A stretch of 64,000 nt of DNA from Candidatus Woesearchaeota archaeon (GCA_016188215.1 JACPIF010000001.1:69923-133922), one strand, 5' to 3'. Numbered from the stretch's first letter, positions 9,955 through 17,155 are shown. Translations and numbers: made by a program. Notes: generated from the sequence alone by a model not told the origin.

Positions 9955-10227
9955 ATGCCTGTATTCAGAAAGCCAAATGCTTTTGAAAGAGTTCTCCTGG
10001 TAGTGGGAATCCTGGTGATGCTTCTTGGCTATTATGTCATCAACAAGGTGTATGCTGCCAACAACTACGAGCTGAGCTGGGACTTCCTGCAGGCGGTGTT
10101 CCTGTGGCTGATAATTGTCATCTTCATTATTATAATAGCAATTTCAGAAGACATCAAGCAGACCATGATGGAGAACCATACCAAGCAGCTTGAATTGCTA
10201 AGGGAAGAATTGAGGAGGAGGCGTTAA
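9955..10227 (+). CDS. Small two-pass membrane protein
   Basis: 90 residues with two predicted membrane spans (VLLVVGILVMLLGYYVI and FLWLIIVIFIIIIAI) and a charged amphipathic C-terminal helix. A TATA box at about 9925-9933 and an AGAGG just before the ATG support the start. No family recognised. It ends in a 4-base convergent overlap with the reverse-strand gene that follows. Role unknown. Confidence 0.6.
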   Translation: MPVFRKPNAFERVLLVVGILVMLLGYYVINKVYAANNYELSWDFLQAVFLWLIIVIFIIIIAISEDIKQTMMENHTKQLELLREELRRRR

Positions 10228-10745
10228 ATTTTATTAGAAACAACATAAGCAAGTACACCATAGTCAGGATCAAAAAATTCAATCATTTCATAATCTGCTC
10301 GATTAATAAGTCTTAAATTATCAGGATGACTTGGAAGGTAATTCTTTTTGAATTCGATATAATCTTCAACTTCAAAATCGTTGCAGCCAACTTGCATTCG
10401 ATAAGGATCTGGCTTTCTGACACGGATGTGAGTAACGGTATTGCTGCCCAAGTTCAACGGTTTGTGGAGAGCAACTCTAGGGCCGTTGTTATCGCTATGT
10501 AATTTACCCAAATCTAATAATATTTTCTTGAGCTGCTCAAATTCGTCTTGGTAGTGGCTAAAAATAGTAATAGAGCTTATAGGAAGACTTTGCCCAATTA
10601 CTTTCTTACATAACTCGGAGGTTTTTGTAACAATGTATTCAGCTGCTTTTAGTAGCTGTTCTTTGTTTTGAATAGGACTGAAGCGGTAGAGTTGCATGAG
10701 ACGCTTATTTCCTTTGCTGCTTTTATTCTTTTTGCCAATTCTCAT
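10224..10745 (-). CDS. Uncharacterised 173-residue protein
   Basis: Not recognised. Mixed alpha/beta composition, no membrane segment, a basic start (MRIGKKNKSSKGNKR) and a C-terminal YEMIEFFDPDYGVLAYVV. AT-rich codon use. The frame runs up to a TTG at 10790, but a TATA-like GTAAATAC at 10770-10777 on this strand is 28 bases from the ATG at 10745, so that start is chosen; an ATG at 10760 is the alternative. It is divergent from the RNase P RNA gene with only a few dozen bases between. Confidence 0.55.
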   Translation of the reverse strand: MRIGKKNKSSKGNKRLMQLYRFSPIQNKEQLLKAAEYIVTKTSELCKKVIGQSLPISSITIFSHYQDEFEQLKKILLDLGKLHSDNNGPRVALHKPLNLGSNTVTHIRVRKPDPYRMQVGCNDFEVEDYIEFKKNYLPSHPDNLRLINRADYEMIEFFDPDYGVLAYVVSNKI

Positions 10746-10758
10746 GAAATCCACAACC

Positions 10759-10768
10759 ATTAAATACC
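10759..10768 (+). promoter_or_regulatory. TATA box for RNase P RNA
   Basis: ATTAAATACC, 23-32 bases before the first base of the P1 stem at 10791. It lies inside the 5' part of the divergent gene's longer frame, so the two promoters are interleaved. Confidence 0.5.
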
Positions 10769-10790
10769 CGTATTTACTCTCTATTCTCAA

Positions 10791-11163
10791 GTAGGGTATG
10801 TACTTAGCTGACGGTGCGATAGGATTCTGGGTTACACCCCTTAACCTTGAAGCGCTGAGGAAAGTCCGCCCACCATGAGGATCATTTGGGTTCTGAAAAG
10901 GGCCTGAGTGCTCTGGAAAATTGTTGCCGGGCTAGTAATCCGGATCCAGCGATGGATGGCAACCGCTCAGAAACGGTACTGCCTGCAAGATGCTATGAGG
11001 TTGTGACGGTTTTGGCAACAAAACTCAGATAACCAGCCGAGTTTGCTTGCAGGATAAGTTGAAACGGCGAGCCCCTTCAGGTGCAAGTCATTGACGCTCA
11101 GTAGAATGCTAAGATTGTTCAAGGCAACTTGAGCTAACAGAAGGCGGCTTATTCATACCCTAC
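10791..11163 (+). ncRNA. rnpB: RNase P RNA
   Basis: Catalytic RNA that removes 5' leaders of pre-tRNAs. The signature CR-I GAGGAAAGTCCGCC is at 10857-10870 and the partner CR-V ACAGAAGGCGG at 11137-11147, followed by the usual GCTTA. The ends form a perfect 10-bp P1 helix, GTAGGGTATG (10791-10800) with CATACCCTAC (11154-11163), which sets the boundaries. The length of about 373 is within the archaeal type A range. A T-run directly follows. No tRNA-like or coding alternative explains the conserved elements. Confidence 0.95.
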
Positions 11164-11169
11164 TTTTTT
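11164..11169 (+). terminator. T-run after RNase P RNA
   Basis: TTTTTT-rich stretch immediately after the P1 stem; archaeal RNA polymerase ends transcription on such U-runs. Confidence 0.45.
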
Positions 11170-11214
11170 ATATTCTGCCTGATTCCTGCTGTTATTTATC
11201 ATGGAGGCTTAATC

Positions 11215-11427
11215 ATGGGAGATAATGAGCAGGAGATAGGCAAGATTGAGAAGAACCAGCAGACTGATATTGTGGTGAAGATTTCTGAGTTTCAGGGGAG
11301 GGTAGGGGTTGATATACGGGAGTACCAGAAGGCAGGCGGATATATAGGGCCAACTTCAAAAGGCATCAGGATACCTGTCGAGAAATGGCAGGAGATAAAG
11401 GCTATTTTGGATAAAGTGCAGGTTTAG
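11215..11427 (+). CDS. PC4/SUB1-like single-strand DNA-binding coactivator
   Basis: A 70-residue protein with the PC4 C-terminal fold: KISEFQGRVGVDIREYQ, then GYIGPTSKGIRIPVEKWQEI, where the strand-loop-strand-helix pattern and the terminal basic/Trp helix are those of PC4/SUB1 and related archaeal proteins. Such proteins bind single-stranded DNA and may act in transcription or repair. The N-terminal 18 residues are acidic and probably flexible. GGAGG upstream at about 11201 could be a Shine-Dalgarno site. Confidence 0.75.
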   Translation: MGDNEQEIGKIEKNQQTDIVVKISEFQGRVGVDIREYQKAGGYIGPTSKGIRIPVEKWQEIKAILDKVQV

Positions 11428-11433
11428 GCAAAT

Positions 11434-11443
11434 CTTTTTATAC
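11434..11443 (+). promoter_or_regulatory. TATA box for Sec61 beta
   Basis: CTTTTTATAC, 22-31 bases upstream of the ATG at 11465. Confidence 0.5.
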
Positions 11444-11464
11444 CGCGCCATACTACACAACACC

Positions 11465-11641
11465 ATGGCAGACGACAGGATAAGGCTACCGAGCTCTGGA
11501 GCAGGACTTACGAGATACTTTGATGAGTACCACAGCAAGATATCCTTCAAGCCAGGGCATATCATAATATTTGTCATTGTCGTGATTGTAATCATTGCCT
11601 TATTGCACATGTTCGGATATTCTATGCTTGGATTGTCATAG
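11465..11641 (+). CDS. Preprotein translocase subunit Sec61 beta (SecG)
   Basis: A 58-residue tail-anchored subunit of the archaeal Sec61/SecY channel. It reads RLPSSGAGLTRYFDEY, the conserved Gly/Leu-rich cytosolic stretch with RYFDEY, then a KISFKPGH linker and one membrane helix (IIIFVIVVIVIIALLHMF). The length is typical for archaeal Sec61 beta. Its stop codon is directly followed by the NUDIX gene start, so the two probably share a message. Confidence 0.88.
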   Translation: MADDRIRLPSSGAGLTRYFDEYHSKISFKPGHIIIFVIVVIVIIALLHMFGYSMLGLS

Positions 11642-11644
11642 GTG

Positions 11645-12067
11645 ATGCGCATTACTGATTCGTTCCGGATAGCTGTCAAGGCCTTTATTGTACATGACGG
11701 AAAGCTGCTCATTCTGAAGAGGAGAAGCAAGGACACTCATAAGCCAAATGAGTGGGATATCCCCGGAGGCAGGCTTGAGCCAGGGGAAAATCCATTCTCG
11801 GGATTACAGCGGGAGGCCAAGGAAGAGACAAACCTTGACATAGAGATCATTGCGCCGTTGGGTGTGCAGCATTTTGTCAGGGATGATAAGCAGCAGATAA
11901 CCATGATAATATTCCTGTGCAAATCCTTTAATGACAGCGTGCAACTATCAGACGAGCATACTGGCTTTGCATGGAAAAGCGTCCATGATCCTGCATCAAC
12001 CTTTCCTGCATGGTTAGATGAGGTGTTGAGCAATTACCTTATGTACTACAGCGACAAAATAGGTTAA
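11645..12067 (+). CDS. NUDIX hydrolase
   Basis: Hydrolyses a nucleoside-diphosphate-linked compound; substrate unknown. The NUDIX box is complete: GGRLEPGENPFSGLQ followed by REAKEETNL, giving G-x5-E-x7-REUxEE. About 140 residues, a single domain. The ATG at 11645 is preceded in frame by a GTG at 11642, directly after the Sec61 beta stop; either may be used. Could be an MTH1-like or NDP-sugar hydrolase; no extra domain narrows it. Confidence 0.85.
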   Translation: MRITDSFRIAVKAFIVHDGKLLILKRRSKDTHKPNEWDIPGGRLEPGENPFSGLQREAKEETNLDIEIIAPLGVQHFVRDDKQQITMIIFLCKSFNDSVQLSDEHTGFAWKSVHDPASTFPAWLDEVLSNYLMYYSDKIG

Positions 12068-12083
12068 ATGCGCAGATTTATAA

Positions 12084-12173
12084 CGAAAGACATAAGATTT
12101 TAATAAAACATAGTTATGTCTTTCGAATATAATAGAGGAAAAACATATTAAAAATAATAGTCCTCTATTATAT
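12084..12173. repeat. Two consecutive perfect AT-rich hairpins
   Basis: CGAAAGACATAA (12084-12095) pairs with TTATGTCTTTCG (12114-12125), and ATATAATAGAGGA (12127-12139) pairs with TCCTCTATTATAT (12161-12173). They fill the gap between the NUDIX and NAC genes. The second overlaps the probable NAC promoter (TATATTATAATA, about 12170-12180). They could end transcription, regulate it, or be mobile remnants. Confidence 0.6.
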
Positions 12174-12200
12174 TATAATAAATCGCCTTTATGGTGCACT

Positions 12201-12536
12201 ATGCTTCCCGGAATGAATGAGAAACAGATGCGGCAGATGATGAGGCAAATGGGAATAAATCCTGTAGATATACCTGCGACCGAGGTGCTCATCAGGACAC
12301 CTGAGAAAGAGCTGGTAATAGAAAGGCCGCAGGTCAGCAAGGTCAACATGATGGGGCAGGAGACCTGGCAGGTTGTGGGGAAGGCTGTGGAGCGGCAGAG
12401 GCAGCCTGAGATTAATGAAGAGGATATTGCAACCGTAGCAGATCAAGCTGGAGTAAGTAGGGAACAAGCGGCCGCAGCCGTCAGAAAGCATAACGGCGAC
12501 CTGGCAGCGGCTATCCTGGAGCTACAGAATAGGTGA
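12201..12536 (+). CDS. Nascent polypeptide-associated complex protein (archaeal alpha-NAC)
   Basis: Ribosome-associated chaperone that contacts emerging chains. 111 residues: an N-terminal Met-rich helix (MRQMMRQMGI), the NAC beta-barrel (about 24-70, with KELVIERPQVSKVNMMG and ETWQVVG), and a C-terminal UBA domain (INEEDIATVADQAGVSREQA through NGDLAAAILEL). This is the full archaeal aNAC layout. AT-rich TATA-like sequence lies 20-30 bases upstream. Confidence 0.9.
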   Translation: MLPGMNEKQMRQMMRQMGINPVDIPATEVLIRTPEKELVIERPQVSKVNMMGQETWQVVGKAVERQRQPEINEEDIATVADQAGVSREQAAAAVRKHNGDLAAAILELQNR

Positions 12537-12620
12537 CTAAGCCAGTCAGGTAATTTCTTATTTGAGCATAATCTTTTTAAAGGTCCCTTCACTTCTATTT
12601 GCCAGCAGCAATCTACTAAA

Positions 12621-13085
12621 ATGAATGAGTTCTTAGATAATGCACGCGAAGAGCTGAAACGGGCAGACCACCTAGTCTACGTAAGCCTGAAGTATACCAG
12701 GACCGTTGACATGATCCGGCATATTGTAAAGCGGCTCATGAATTCCTATGAATTCCTCATGGAAGCGCTGCTTGACTCATTGAAGCAGCAAAAGAAGATT
12801 CTGGAAATCCCGGCCAATCCTATACAGAAGCATGACCTTGTGAGAGACCAATTCAGGGAAGACCAAGAAATCGCCAACAATATGAACTTCTACATGATGA
12901 TGCACCGCATCATGAAAGCAGAGTATTCAAAGACCAGGGAATTCAGGCGGCATGTTGCCATGGTCATCATCTTTGATGACAAGAATATCAGCATGAACAT
13001 CAATATTGACACCATGTACGATTTCTATAGAAAGGCAAAGAACTTTACAGATTATGTTGAACGGCTCTTATATCCGAAAGAATGA
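12621..13085 (+). CDS. Uncharacterised helical protein, first gene of the ParA operon
   Basis: 154 residues, mainly long amphipathic helices rich in Met and Lys, ending KNFTDYVERLLYPKE. Helical layout and size recall HEPN-like folds, but the Arg-x4-6-His motif is not convincing, so I leave it unnamed. TATA-like CTTTTTAAAG at about 12573-12582. The stop overlaps the ATG of the ParA/MinD-type gene (ATGA), implying coupled translation and a functional link. Confidence 0.65.
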   Translation: MNEFLDNAREELKRADHLVYVSLKYTRTVDMIRHIVKRLMNSYEFLMEALLDSLKQQKKILEIPANPIQKHDLVRDQFREDQEIANNMNFYMMMHRIMKAEYSKTREFRRHVAMVIIFDDKNISMNINIDTMYDFYRKAKNFTDYVERLLYPKE

Positions 13086-13786
13086 CAAAAATCATAGCGA
13101 TAGTATCCGGAAAAGGCGGGACAGGGAAGACTACAGTCGCGATAAATCTAGCCCTTGCTATGAATGAGTTTGGCCATAACGTGATCCTTCTCGATGCAGA
13201 CCTGCGCTCTGCGGATATCGGGCTGCTGCTTGGCGTGCCGCCTTCCATAAGCACACTACATGACGCATTAGCCGGGCAGAAGAATATTACTGAAGTAGTC
13301 TACCATCATCCTTCCGGCCTTAACTTTATACCAGGCTCTATTGCTGCGCGTAATATGGCAAGGGTTGACCTGCAGCCCATCTTATCAAGGCTTCGCGGCA
13401 CAGTAGAGATTATCATCATGGATCTGCCTGCAGGATTGCACCAAGAAGTGTTCTCTCTCCTTCGGATTGCGGACGAGGCGATTATCGTGACAAATCCAGA
13501 GCTGCCTGCTGTCACTGATGCGCTAAAGACCATAGCTTTGGTTGAGCAGGAATCAAAGGTAGTGAGAGGCGTCGTGGTGAACCGCTATGGCCCTGATTCA
13601 ATGCCTCTAGGAAGCATACAGGAGATGCTTGACCAGGAGATTCTTGGGGTTGTGCCTGAAGATGATTATGTCAAGAGGTCAGTACAGGTCAAGTATCCTG
13701 TGACTTATGCATACCCATTGGCGCCTGCATCAGCAAGCTTTAAAAATATAGCTGCTTCTTTACTTGGAAAGCGTGCTGTGCACTAA
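13082..13786 (+). CDS. ParA/MinD-family ATPase
   Basis: Deviant Walker A P-loop NTPase. SGKGGTGKTTVAINLA at residues 8-23 has the signature Lys of the MinD/ParA/NifH group; LLDADLRSADIG follows as the A' motif, and IIIMDLPAG at about 118-126 is Walker B. 234 residues, a minimal single domain with no clear C-terminal amphipathic membrane helix. These ATPases place complexes, DNA or surface machines. It sits between a helical protein and a membrane protein in an operon, which could be partner and anchor (inference). Confidence 0.87.
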   Translation: MTKIIAIVSGKGGTGKTTVAINLALAMNEFGHNVILLDADLRSADIGLLLGVPPSISTLHDALAGQKNITEVVYHHPSGLNFIPGSIAARNMARVDLQPILSRLRGTVEIIIMDLPAGLHQEVFSLLRIADEAIIVTNPELPAVTDALKTIALVEQESKVVRGVVVNRYGPDSMPLGSIQEMLDQEILGVVPEDDYVKRSVQVKYPVTYAYPLAPASASFKNIAASLLGKRAVH

Positions 13787-13789
13787 AAA

Positions 13790-14308
13790 ATGATGGACGA
13801 GCAGTTTGCTGCAAAACTGGAGCAGAGAGGGTGGAATACAGAAGAGATAGCACATGTTTCTCATATACTTCATGATGATGACAAGAAATCCAATAAAGTA
13901 AGATTCCTGGATGCTGTGATGTACTGGGCAGCATTAATGGTTGCAATCTTCGGCAATATGATCATATCTATAGTGCTAATTCCTTTCCTGCTTGCATTGC
14001 GGGATCTTCTGCTGTATACTATAATCGTGACGCTGGGGGTAGCTTTCGGCGTGCTGTTTGACCTCCTCATCAGGGATATGGACACTCTAGGAAGGCACCA
14101 TTATATCATCGCAGGGCTGTTTATCCCCAGCCTGGCAATAATCAATGTGGTTTACATGGCTAATTTTGCAAATTCACTGACGGTGAGCCTTGCGCTGAAG
14201 AACCTGCATTCACCGCTGCTGGTGGGGGCCGTCTATACGATTTCATTCATCATGCCTTACCTGTTCTCCCATATCATGGAAAGCAGGAAGCCTGTTGCTA
14301 GAATGTAA
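13790..14308 (+). CDS. Four-pass membrane protein, third gene of the ParA operon
   Basis: 172 residues. About 40 soluble residues (QRGWNTEEIAHVSHILHDD) precede four predicted membrane spans between residues 44 and 162, with a short basic tail. Not recognised as a named family. It starts 3 bases after the ParA-type gene, so it is co-transcribed. It may be the membrane site the ATPase works on; this is inference from order alone. Confidence 0.68.
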   Translation: MMDEQFAAKLEQRGWNTEEIAHVSHILHDDDKKSNKVRFLDAVMYWAALMVAIFGNMIISIVLIPFLLALRDLLLYTIIVTLGVAFGVLFDLLIRDMDTLGRHHYIIAGLFIPSLAIINVVYMANFANSLTVSLALKNLHSPLLVGAVYTISFIMPYLFSHIMESRKPVARM

Positions 14309-14340
14309 TCTTTCAATCTCTATTTCTTTGTCTGAAACTA

Positions 14341-14439
14341 TAGGAAATAACTTTAATTTTCGTATACATTTATTATTTCCTAATAAGCAAATCACAACGA
14401 AAAGATACGAATATTAGTGTGATTTGCTATAATTATTAG
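14341..14439. repeat. AT-rich hairpin block
   Basis: TAGGAAATAA (14341-14350) pairs with TTATTTCCTA (14373-14382), and AGCAAATCACA (14386-14396) pairs with TGTGATTTGCT (14418-14428), itself framed by CTAATAA and TTATTAG. This is the first part of the 375-base gene-free gap between the membrane protein and tRNA-His. Confidence 0.6.
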
Positions 14440-14445
14440 GACAGT

Positions 14446-14577
14446 AGTCGGCGAGCTTCAGCTCGCCTCCGTGGTGCGAGGGCCAGAGGAACTGAAGTTC
14501 CTTGGTCAAGAAATGCATGGCATTTCTTTGGAGTCCCCGAAATACCAGCATAATCCGTGGTTTCGGGGACATATATT
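14446..14577 (-). repeat. Multi-hairpin intergenic element, copy 1 (inverse orientation)
   Basis: Contains, in plus-strand order, GGCGAG-loop-CTCGCC (14450-14467), hairpins AGGAACT/AGTTCCT and AAGAAATG/CATTTCTT, and GTCCCCGAAA (14533-14542) with TTTCGGGGAC (14561-14570), then ATAT. Shares the CAATATGTCCCCGA..TCGGGGAC core and the AGTAGTCGGCGAG..CTCGCCTCCGTGG module with the copy at 18105, and the core with those at 27338 and 57029. No coding potential seen. Confidence 0.72.
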
Positions 14578-14684
14578 GACAGTGACTCGTTGCAAATTAT
14601 CTTAGTCACCTGTTTTAGCAGAATTACATGCTTGTATAATCAGTAAGTTTTATATTGGTTCTCCAGTTTTTCTAACTCTCCCAT

Positions 14685-14762
14685 GAAGGTAGTAGTATAA
14701 CCTGGCTAGTATGGGGGACTGTGGATCCCTTGGTCCGGGTTCAAATCCCGGCTACCTTCCCA
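14685..14762 (+). tRNA. tRNA-His (GTG)
   Basis: Complete cloverleaf. G-1 at 14685 faces C73; acceptor AAGGTAG (14686-14692) pairs with CTACCTT (14752-14758); anticodon loop CTGTGGA with GTG at 14721-14723; T loop GGTTCAAAT type. The extra 5' G opposite C73 is the His identity element. CCA is encoded at 14760-14762, unlike the other two tRNAs here. Confidence 0.93.
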
Positions 14763-14793
14763 TTTTTACAAAGAAACCAAGACAAGATGGAAA

Positions 14794-14803
14794 AGTTTAA
14801 ATA
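14794..14803 (+). promoter_or_regulatory. TATA box for the VapB-like gene
   Basis: GTTTAAATAG, 28 bases upstream of the ATG at 14826. Confidence 0.5.
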
Positions 14804-14825
14804 GTTAAACTTGTTATACCCTTCT

Positions 14826-15068
14826 ATGAATATCTCAATAAAGAATATCAGTGATGGCGACTGGAGGCTCTTGAAATCAGAGGCAGCCAGGCATAATTTA
14901 AAGATAGCTGAATTCTTAAATAAAATGCTGCGCGAGCACAAGAAAAAGGAGGAAGAGCAAAGCAATGTACACGAAATCCTTTATGGGAAAAAAATACTTG
15001 ATGAAAAGGATGCTATAAAAATAAAGGAAGTTATGTCAGAATTCAGGAAAGAGCTTGAATTTAGGTGA
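14826..15068 (+). CDS. VapB-like antitoxin
   Basis: An 80-residue protein with a short N-terminal strand and helices (MNISIKNISDGDWRLLKSEA, then LKIAEFLNKML), which fits a ribbon-helix-helix DNA-binding antitoxin, followed by a charged C-terminal tail that would wrap the toxin. The frame begins with a TTG at 14811, but the TATA box fixes the ATG at 14826. Its stop overlaps the PIN gene start. Expected to neutralise the toxin and repress the operon (family knowledge). Confidence 0.75.
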   Translation: MNISIKNISDGDWRLLKSEAARHNLKIAEFLNKMLREHKKKEEEQSNVHEILYGKKILDEKDAIKIKEVMSEFRKELEFR

Positions 15069-15463
15069 ATAAGGTGGAGATTGCGATAGATACAAATACA
15101 CTTATAGAGATAGAGAAAAACAACAAGGACGTCATTTCTAAAATTGATAAGCTTGAATTGAATGGTGCGGAAATTTGCATAACCTCCCCTACATACTCCG
15201 AGTATTATCTTGGCCTCATGAAGCTTTCTTTAGAAAAAAAAGAGAAGGGAAGACAGAGGCTGGATAAGTATAAAATCCTTAATACAACAAGAAATAGCTC
15301 AAAATTATTAGGGGAAATCAAATATACCTTATCAAAAGCAGGTACCCCAACCCCTGTATTTGACTTATTTATTGCCTCAATTGCCATGGATAATGGCGCA
15401 CCTTTAGTAACCCAGGACGGGCATTTTAAGAGCATACCAAATCTGAAGGTTATAATGATTTAG
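15065..15463 (+). CDS. VapC-like PIN-domain ribonuclease toxin
   Basis: A 132-residue PIN nuclease. Acidic residues are in place: IAIDTNTLIEIEK near the start (first Asp), SPTYSEYYLG (Glu), FDLFIASIAMDNG (Asp) and LVTQDGHFKSI (last Asp). VapC toxins cut tRNA or rRNA. The GTG start overlaps the antitoxin stop (GTGA), the usual coupling. Intact, so the pair may be active. Confidence 0.85.
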   Translation: MNKVEIAIDTNTLIEIEKNNKDVISKIDKLELNGAEICITSPTYSEYYLGLMKLSLEKKEKGRQRLDKYKILNTTRNSSKLLGEIKYTLSKAGTPTPVFDLFIASIAMDNGAPLVTQDGHFKSIPNLKVIMI

Positions 15464-15519
15464 GATTTTGGCGGATGTTGAAATTCAGAGATGGCTCAGG
15501 TGCGCAGATTTTCCGCAAT

Positions 15520-15528
15520 CTTTATAAA
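15520..15528 (+). promoter_or_regulatory. TATA box of the rps13 operon
   Basis: CTTTATAAA; transcription would start near 15548, about 90 bases before rps13. Confidence 0.6.
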
Positions 15529-15547
15529 GCCCCTAAAATTCCACAAT

Positions 15548-15637
15548 AAGAGTTATAGCCCGAGTTCATAATGAGCGGCCCGCATGGGTTTAGGGTGATT
15601 CGCATCACATAGCTCTGTTTCTCGGCTTAGATAAAAA
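15548..15637 (+). promoter_or_regulatory. Structured leader with short upstream ORF before rps13
   Basis: An unusually long leader for this genome. It contains AGCCCGAG (about 15557-15564) that can pair, with one bulge, with CTCGGCT (about 15621-15627), an internal hairpin GTGAT-TCGC-ATCAC, and a 13-codon ATG frame at 15571-15612 (MSGPHGFRVIRIT). Could be a cis-regulator for r-protein feedback. The role is inference. Confidence 0.4.
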
Positions 15638-16144
15638 ATGGCAGAACCAAAACCACAGAACTTAGGAAAACAGGCAGAAGAAATACGGCACTTAGTCAGG
15701 ATTGCAAATACTGACCTTGATGGCAGGAAGCCTGTGTACTATGCCCTGACAAAGATCAAGGGCGTGAATTACATGTTCTCAAATTTTGTAGCGACGGCTG
15801 CCAAAGTAGACAAGCACAAGAAAACTGGATTGCTGAGCGACGGGGAAGTTAAGCGGCTGGAGGAAGCTGTGAAAAACCCGATGATACATAACCCGCCGGC
15901 ATGGCTTCTGAACCGCAGGAAGGATGCAGAGACAGGGAAGGATGTTCACCTGACTGCTGCTGACCTTGATTTTGCAAAAGATACTGATATCAAGATAATG
16001 AAGAAGATAAAGTCATATCGCGGAGTGAGGCATATCCTTGGCTTGCCAGTCAGGGGGCAGCGCACCAAATCAAACTTCAGGAAGAATAAGGGGAAGGTCA
16101 TGGGAGTCAAAAGAAAGCCTGGCGCAAAGGCAGGCAGGACTTAA
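15638..16144 (+). CDS. rps13: 30S ribosomal protein S13 (uS13)
   Basis: Small-subunit head protein that contacts the P-site tRNA and the large subunit. 168 residues, with LVRIANTDLDGRKPVYYAL, the helix-turn region IKGV, and the archaeal C-terminal signature SYRGVRHILGLPVRGQRT before a basic tail. An N-terminal extension of about 12 residues is present. First gene of the S13-S4-S11-RpoD operon, 8 bases before rps4. Confidence 0.95.
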   Translation: MAEPKPQNLGKQAEEIRHLVRIANTDLDGRKPVYYALTKIKGVNYMFSNFVATAAKVDKHKKTGLLSDGEVKRLEEAVKNPMIHNPPAWLLNRRKDAETGKDVHLTAADLDFAKDTDIKIMKKIKSYRGVRHILGLPVRGQRTKSNFRKNKGKVMGVKRKPGAKAGRT

Positions 16145-16151
16145 TAGGAAT

Positions 16152-16754
16152 ATGGGAGATACAAAAAAACAGCGGAAGAAGTATAGGGGGCCAAGCCATC
16201 CGTGGCAGAAGCTGAGGATAGAAGAGGAGCAGCATGTCCTGAAAGCGTATGGGCTGAAGAACAAGACTGAGATATGGCGCATGGCTTCACAGCTCAAGAA
16301 TTTTGCGCACCAGGCGAAAAAGCTTAATCCATTAGCGACGAAGGAAGCTGAAAAGGAGCGGCAGCAATTATTGCAGAAGCTTATCAAACTGGGATTATTG
16401 CAGCACACGGCAAAGCTTGATGATGTGCTGAGCCTGAGCCTGAAAGATATCCTTGAAAGAAGGCTGCAGACACAGGTTGTCAGGCGAGGGCTTGCAAAAT
16501 CAATGCGGGAAGCGCGGCAGCTTATCACACACAAGCATATCATGGTAAAGGGGCAGAAAATAACAGCACCATCATACTTAGTAGCGATCCAGGAACAGGA
16601 GGCGCTCGCATTTGCGGGCAATTCGCCGTTCAGCAATCCTGAGCGTAGGAAATCTTCAGGATTTCCTAGCCCTGAAACTGAAGCTTCAGAGCACTCAAAA
16701 CGTGCTGCCCAGCCAAAACCTGAAATCAAGCGGGTTGAGGCGGCAGCTGAATAA
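16152..16754 (+). CDS. rps4: 30S ribosomal protein S4 (uS4) with palindrome-derived C-terminal tail
   Basis: Primary 16S rRNA binder. 200 residues: an archaeal N-terminus ([17 protein letters not shown]), core helices, and the S4 RNA-binding fold ([26 protein letters not shown]) at about 110-150. Archaeal S4 usually ends soon after that domain; here a Ser/Pro/Glu-rich tail (residue 162 on) is encoded by three back-to-back palindromes at 16646-16706 and more. The start is the ATG at 16152 (MGDTKKQ); an upstream open frame overlaps rps13 and is ignored. Two bases separate it from rps11. Confidence 0.94.
   Translation: MGDTKKQRKKYRGPSHPWQKLRIEEEQHVLKAYGLKNKTEIWRMASQLKNFAHQAKKLNPLATKEAEKERQQLLQKLIKLGLLQHTAKLDDVLSLSLKDILERRLQTQVVRRGLAKSMREARQLITHKHIMVKGQKITAPSYLVAIQEQEALAFAGNSPFSNPERRKSSGFPSPETEASEHSKRAAQPKPEIKRVEAAAE
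16646..16706 (+). repeat. Three tandem palindromes inside the rps4 coding region
   Basis: TAGGAAATC-TTCAG-GATTTCCTA (16646-16668), CTGAAGCTTCAG (16678-16689) and AGCAC-TCAAAAC-GTGCT (16690-16706), all in frame. The first matches the intergenic palindromes at 40553 and 54883. Confidence 0.65.
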
Positions 16755-16756
16755 CA

Positions 16757-17155
16757 ATGAGAGAAGATACCATGAGATGGGGAGTTGCGCACATTTACTC
16801 CAGTTACAACAATACGATTATCCATGTCACTGACATAACTGGCTCAGAGACCATAGCAAAGGCATCCGGCGGCATGGTGGTAAAGGCAGACAGGCTTGAA
16901 AGCAGCCCGACTGCAGCTATGATGGCTGCAAAAAAAGTAGCGGAGGCAGCCATTGATAAAGGCATAAGGGGAATCCATGTCAAGATAAAAGCCCCAGGCG
17001 GCCACAACGGGCCGGCAAACCCAGGACCAGGAGCGCAGGCTGCAATCAGGGCGCTTTCACGGATGGGGTTGCGCATAGGAATTATTGAGGATGTAACGCC
17101 CATACCGCATGATACATGCAGGAAGAAAGGCGGCAGGCGCGGCAGGAGGGTATAA
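16757..17155 (+). CDS. rps11: 30S ribosomal protein S11 (uS11)
   Basis: Platform protein near the mRNA exit. 132 residues with the full family pattern: [45 protein letters not shown] and the end [20 protein letters not shown]. Its stop TAA shares the A of the rpoD ATG, so the two are translationally coupled. Confidence 0.96.
   Translation: MREDTMRWGVAHIYSSYNNTIIHVTDITGSETIAKASGGMVVKADRLESSPTAAMMAAKKVAEAAIDKGIRGIHVKIKAPGGHNGPANPGPGAQAAIRALSRMGLRIGIIEDVTPIPHDTCRKKGGRRGRRV

Noticed and set aside
14341-14680. Considered as a degraded insertion sequence
   Set aside because: No transposase fragment in any frame and no target-site duplication that I could see; it is better described as hairpin elements.
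16070-16825. 251-codon reverse-strand open frame across rps4 and rps11
   Set aside because: It lies antisense to clearly conserved ribosomal genes and has Ser/Cys-rich nonsense composition, typical of a shadow frame.
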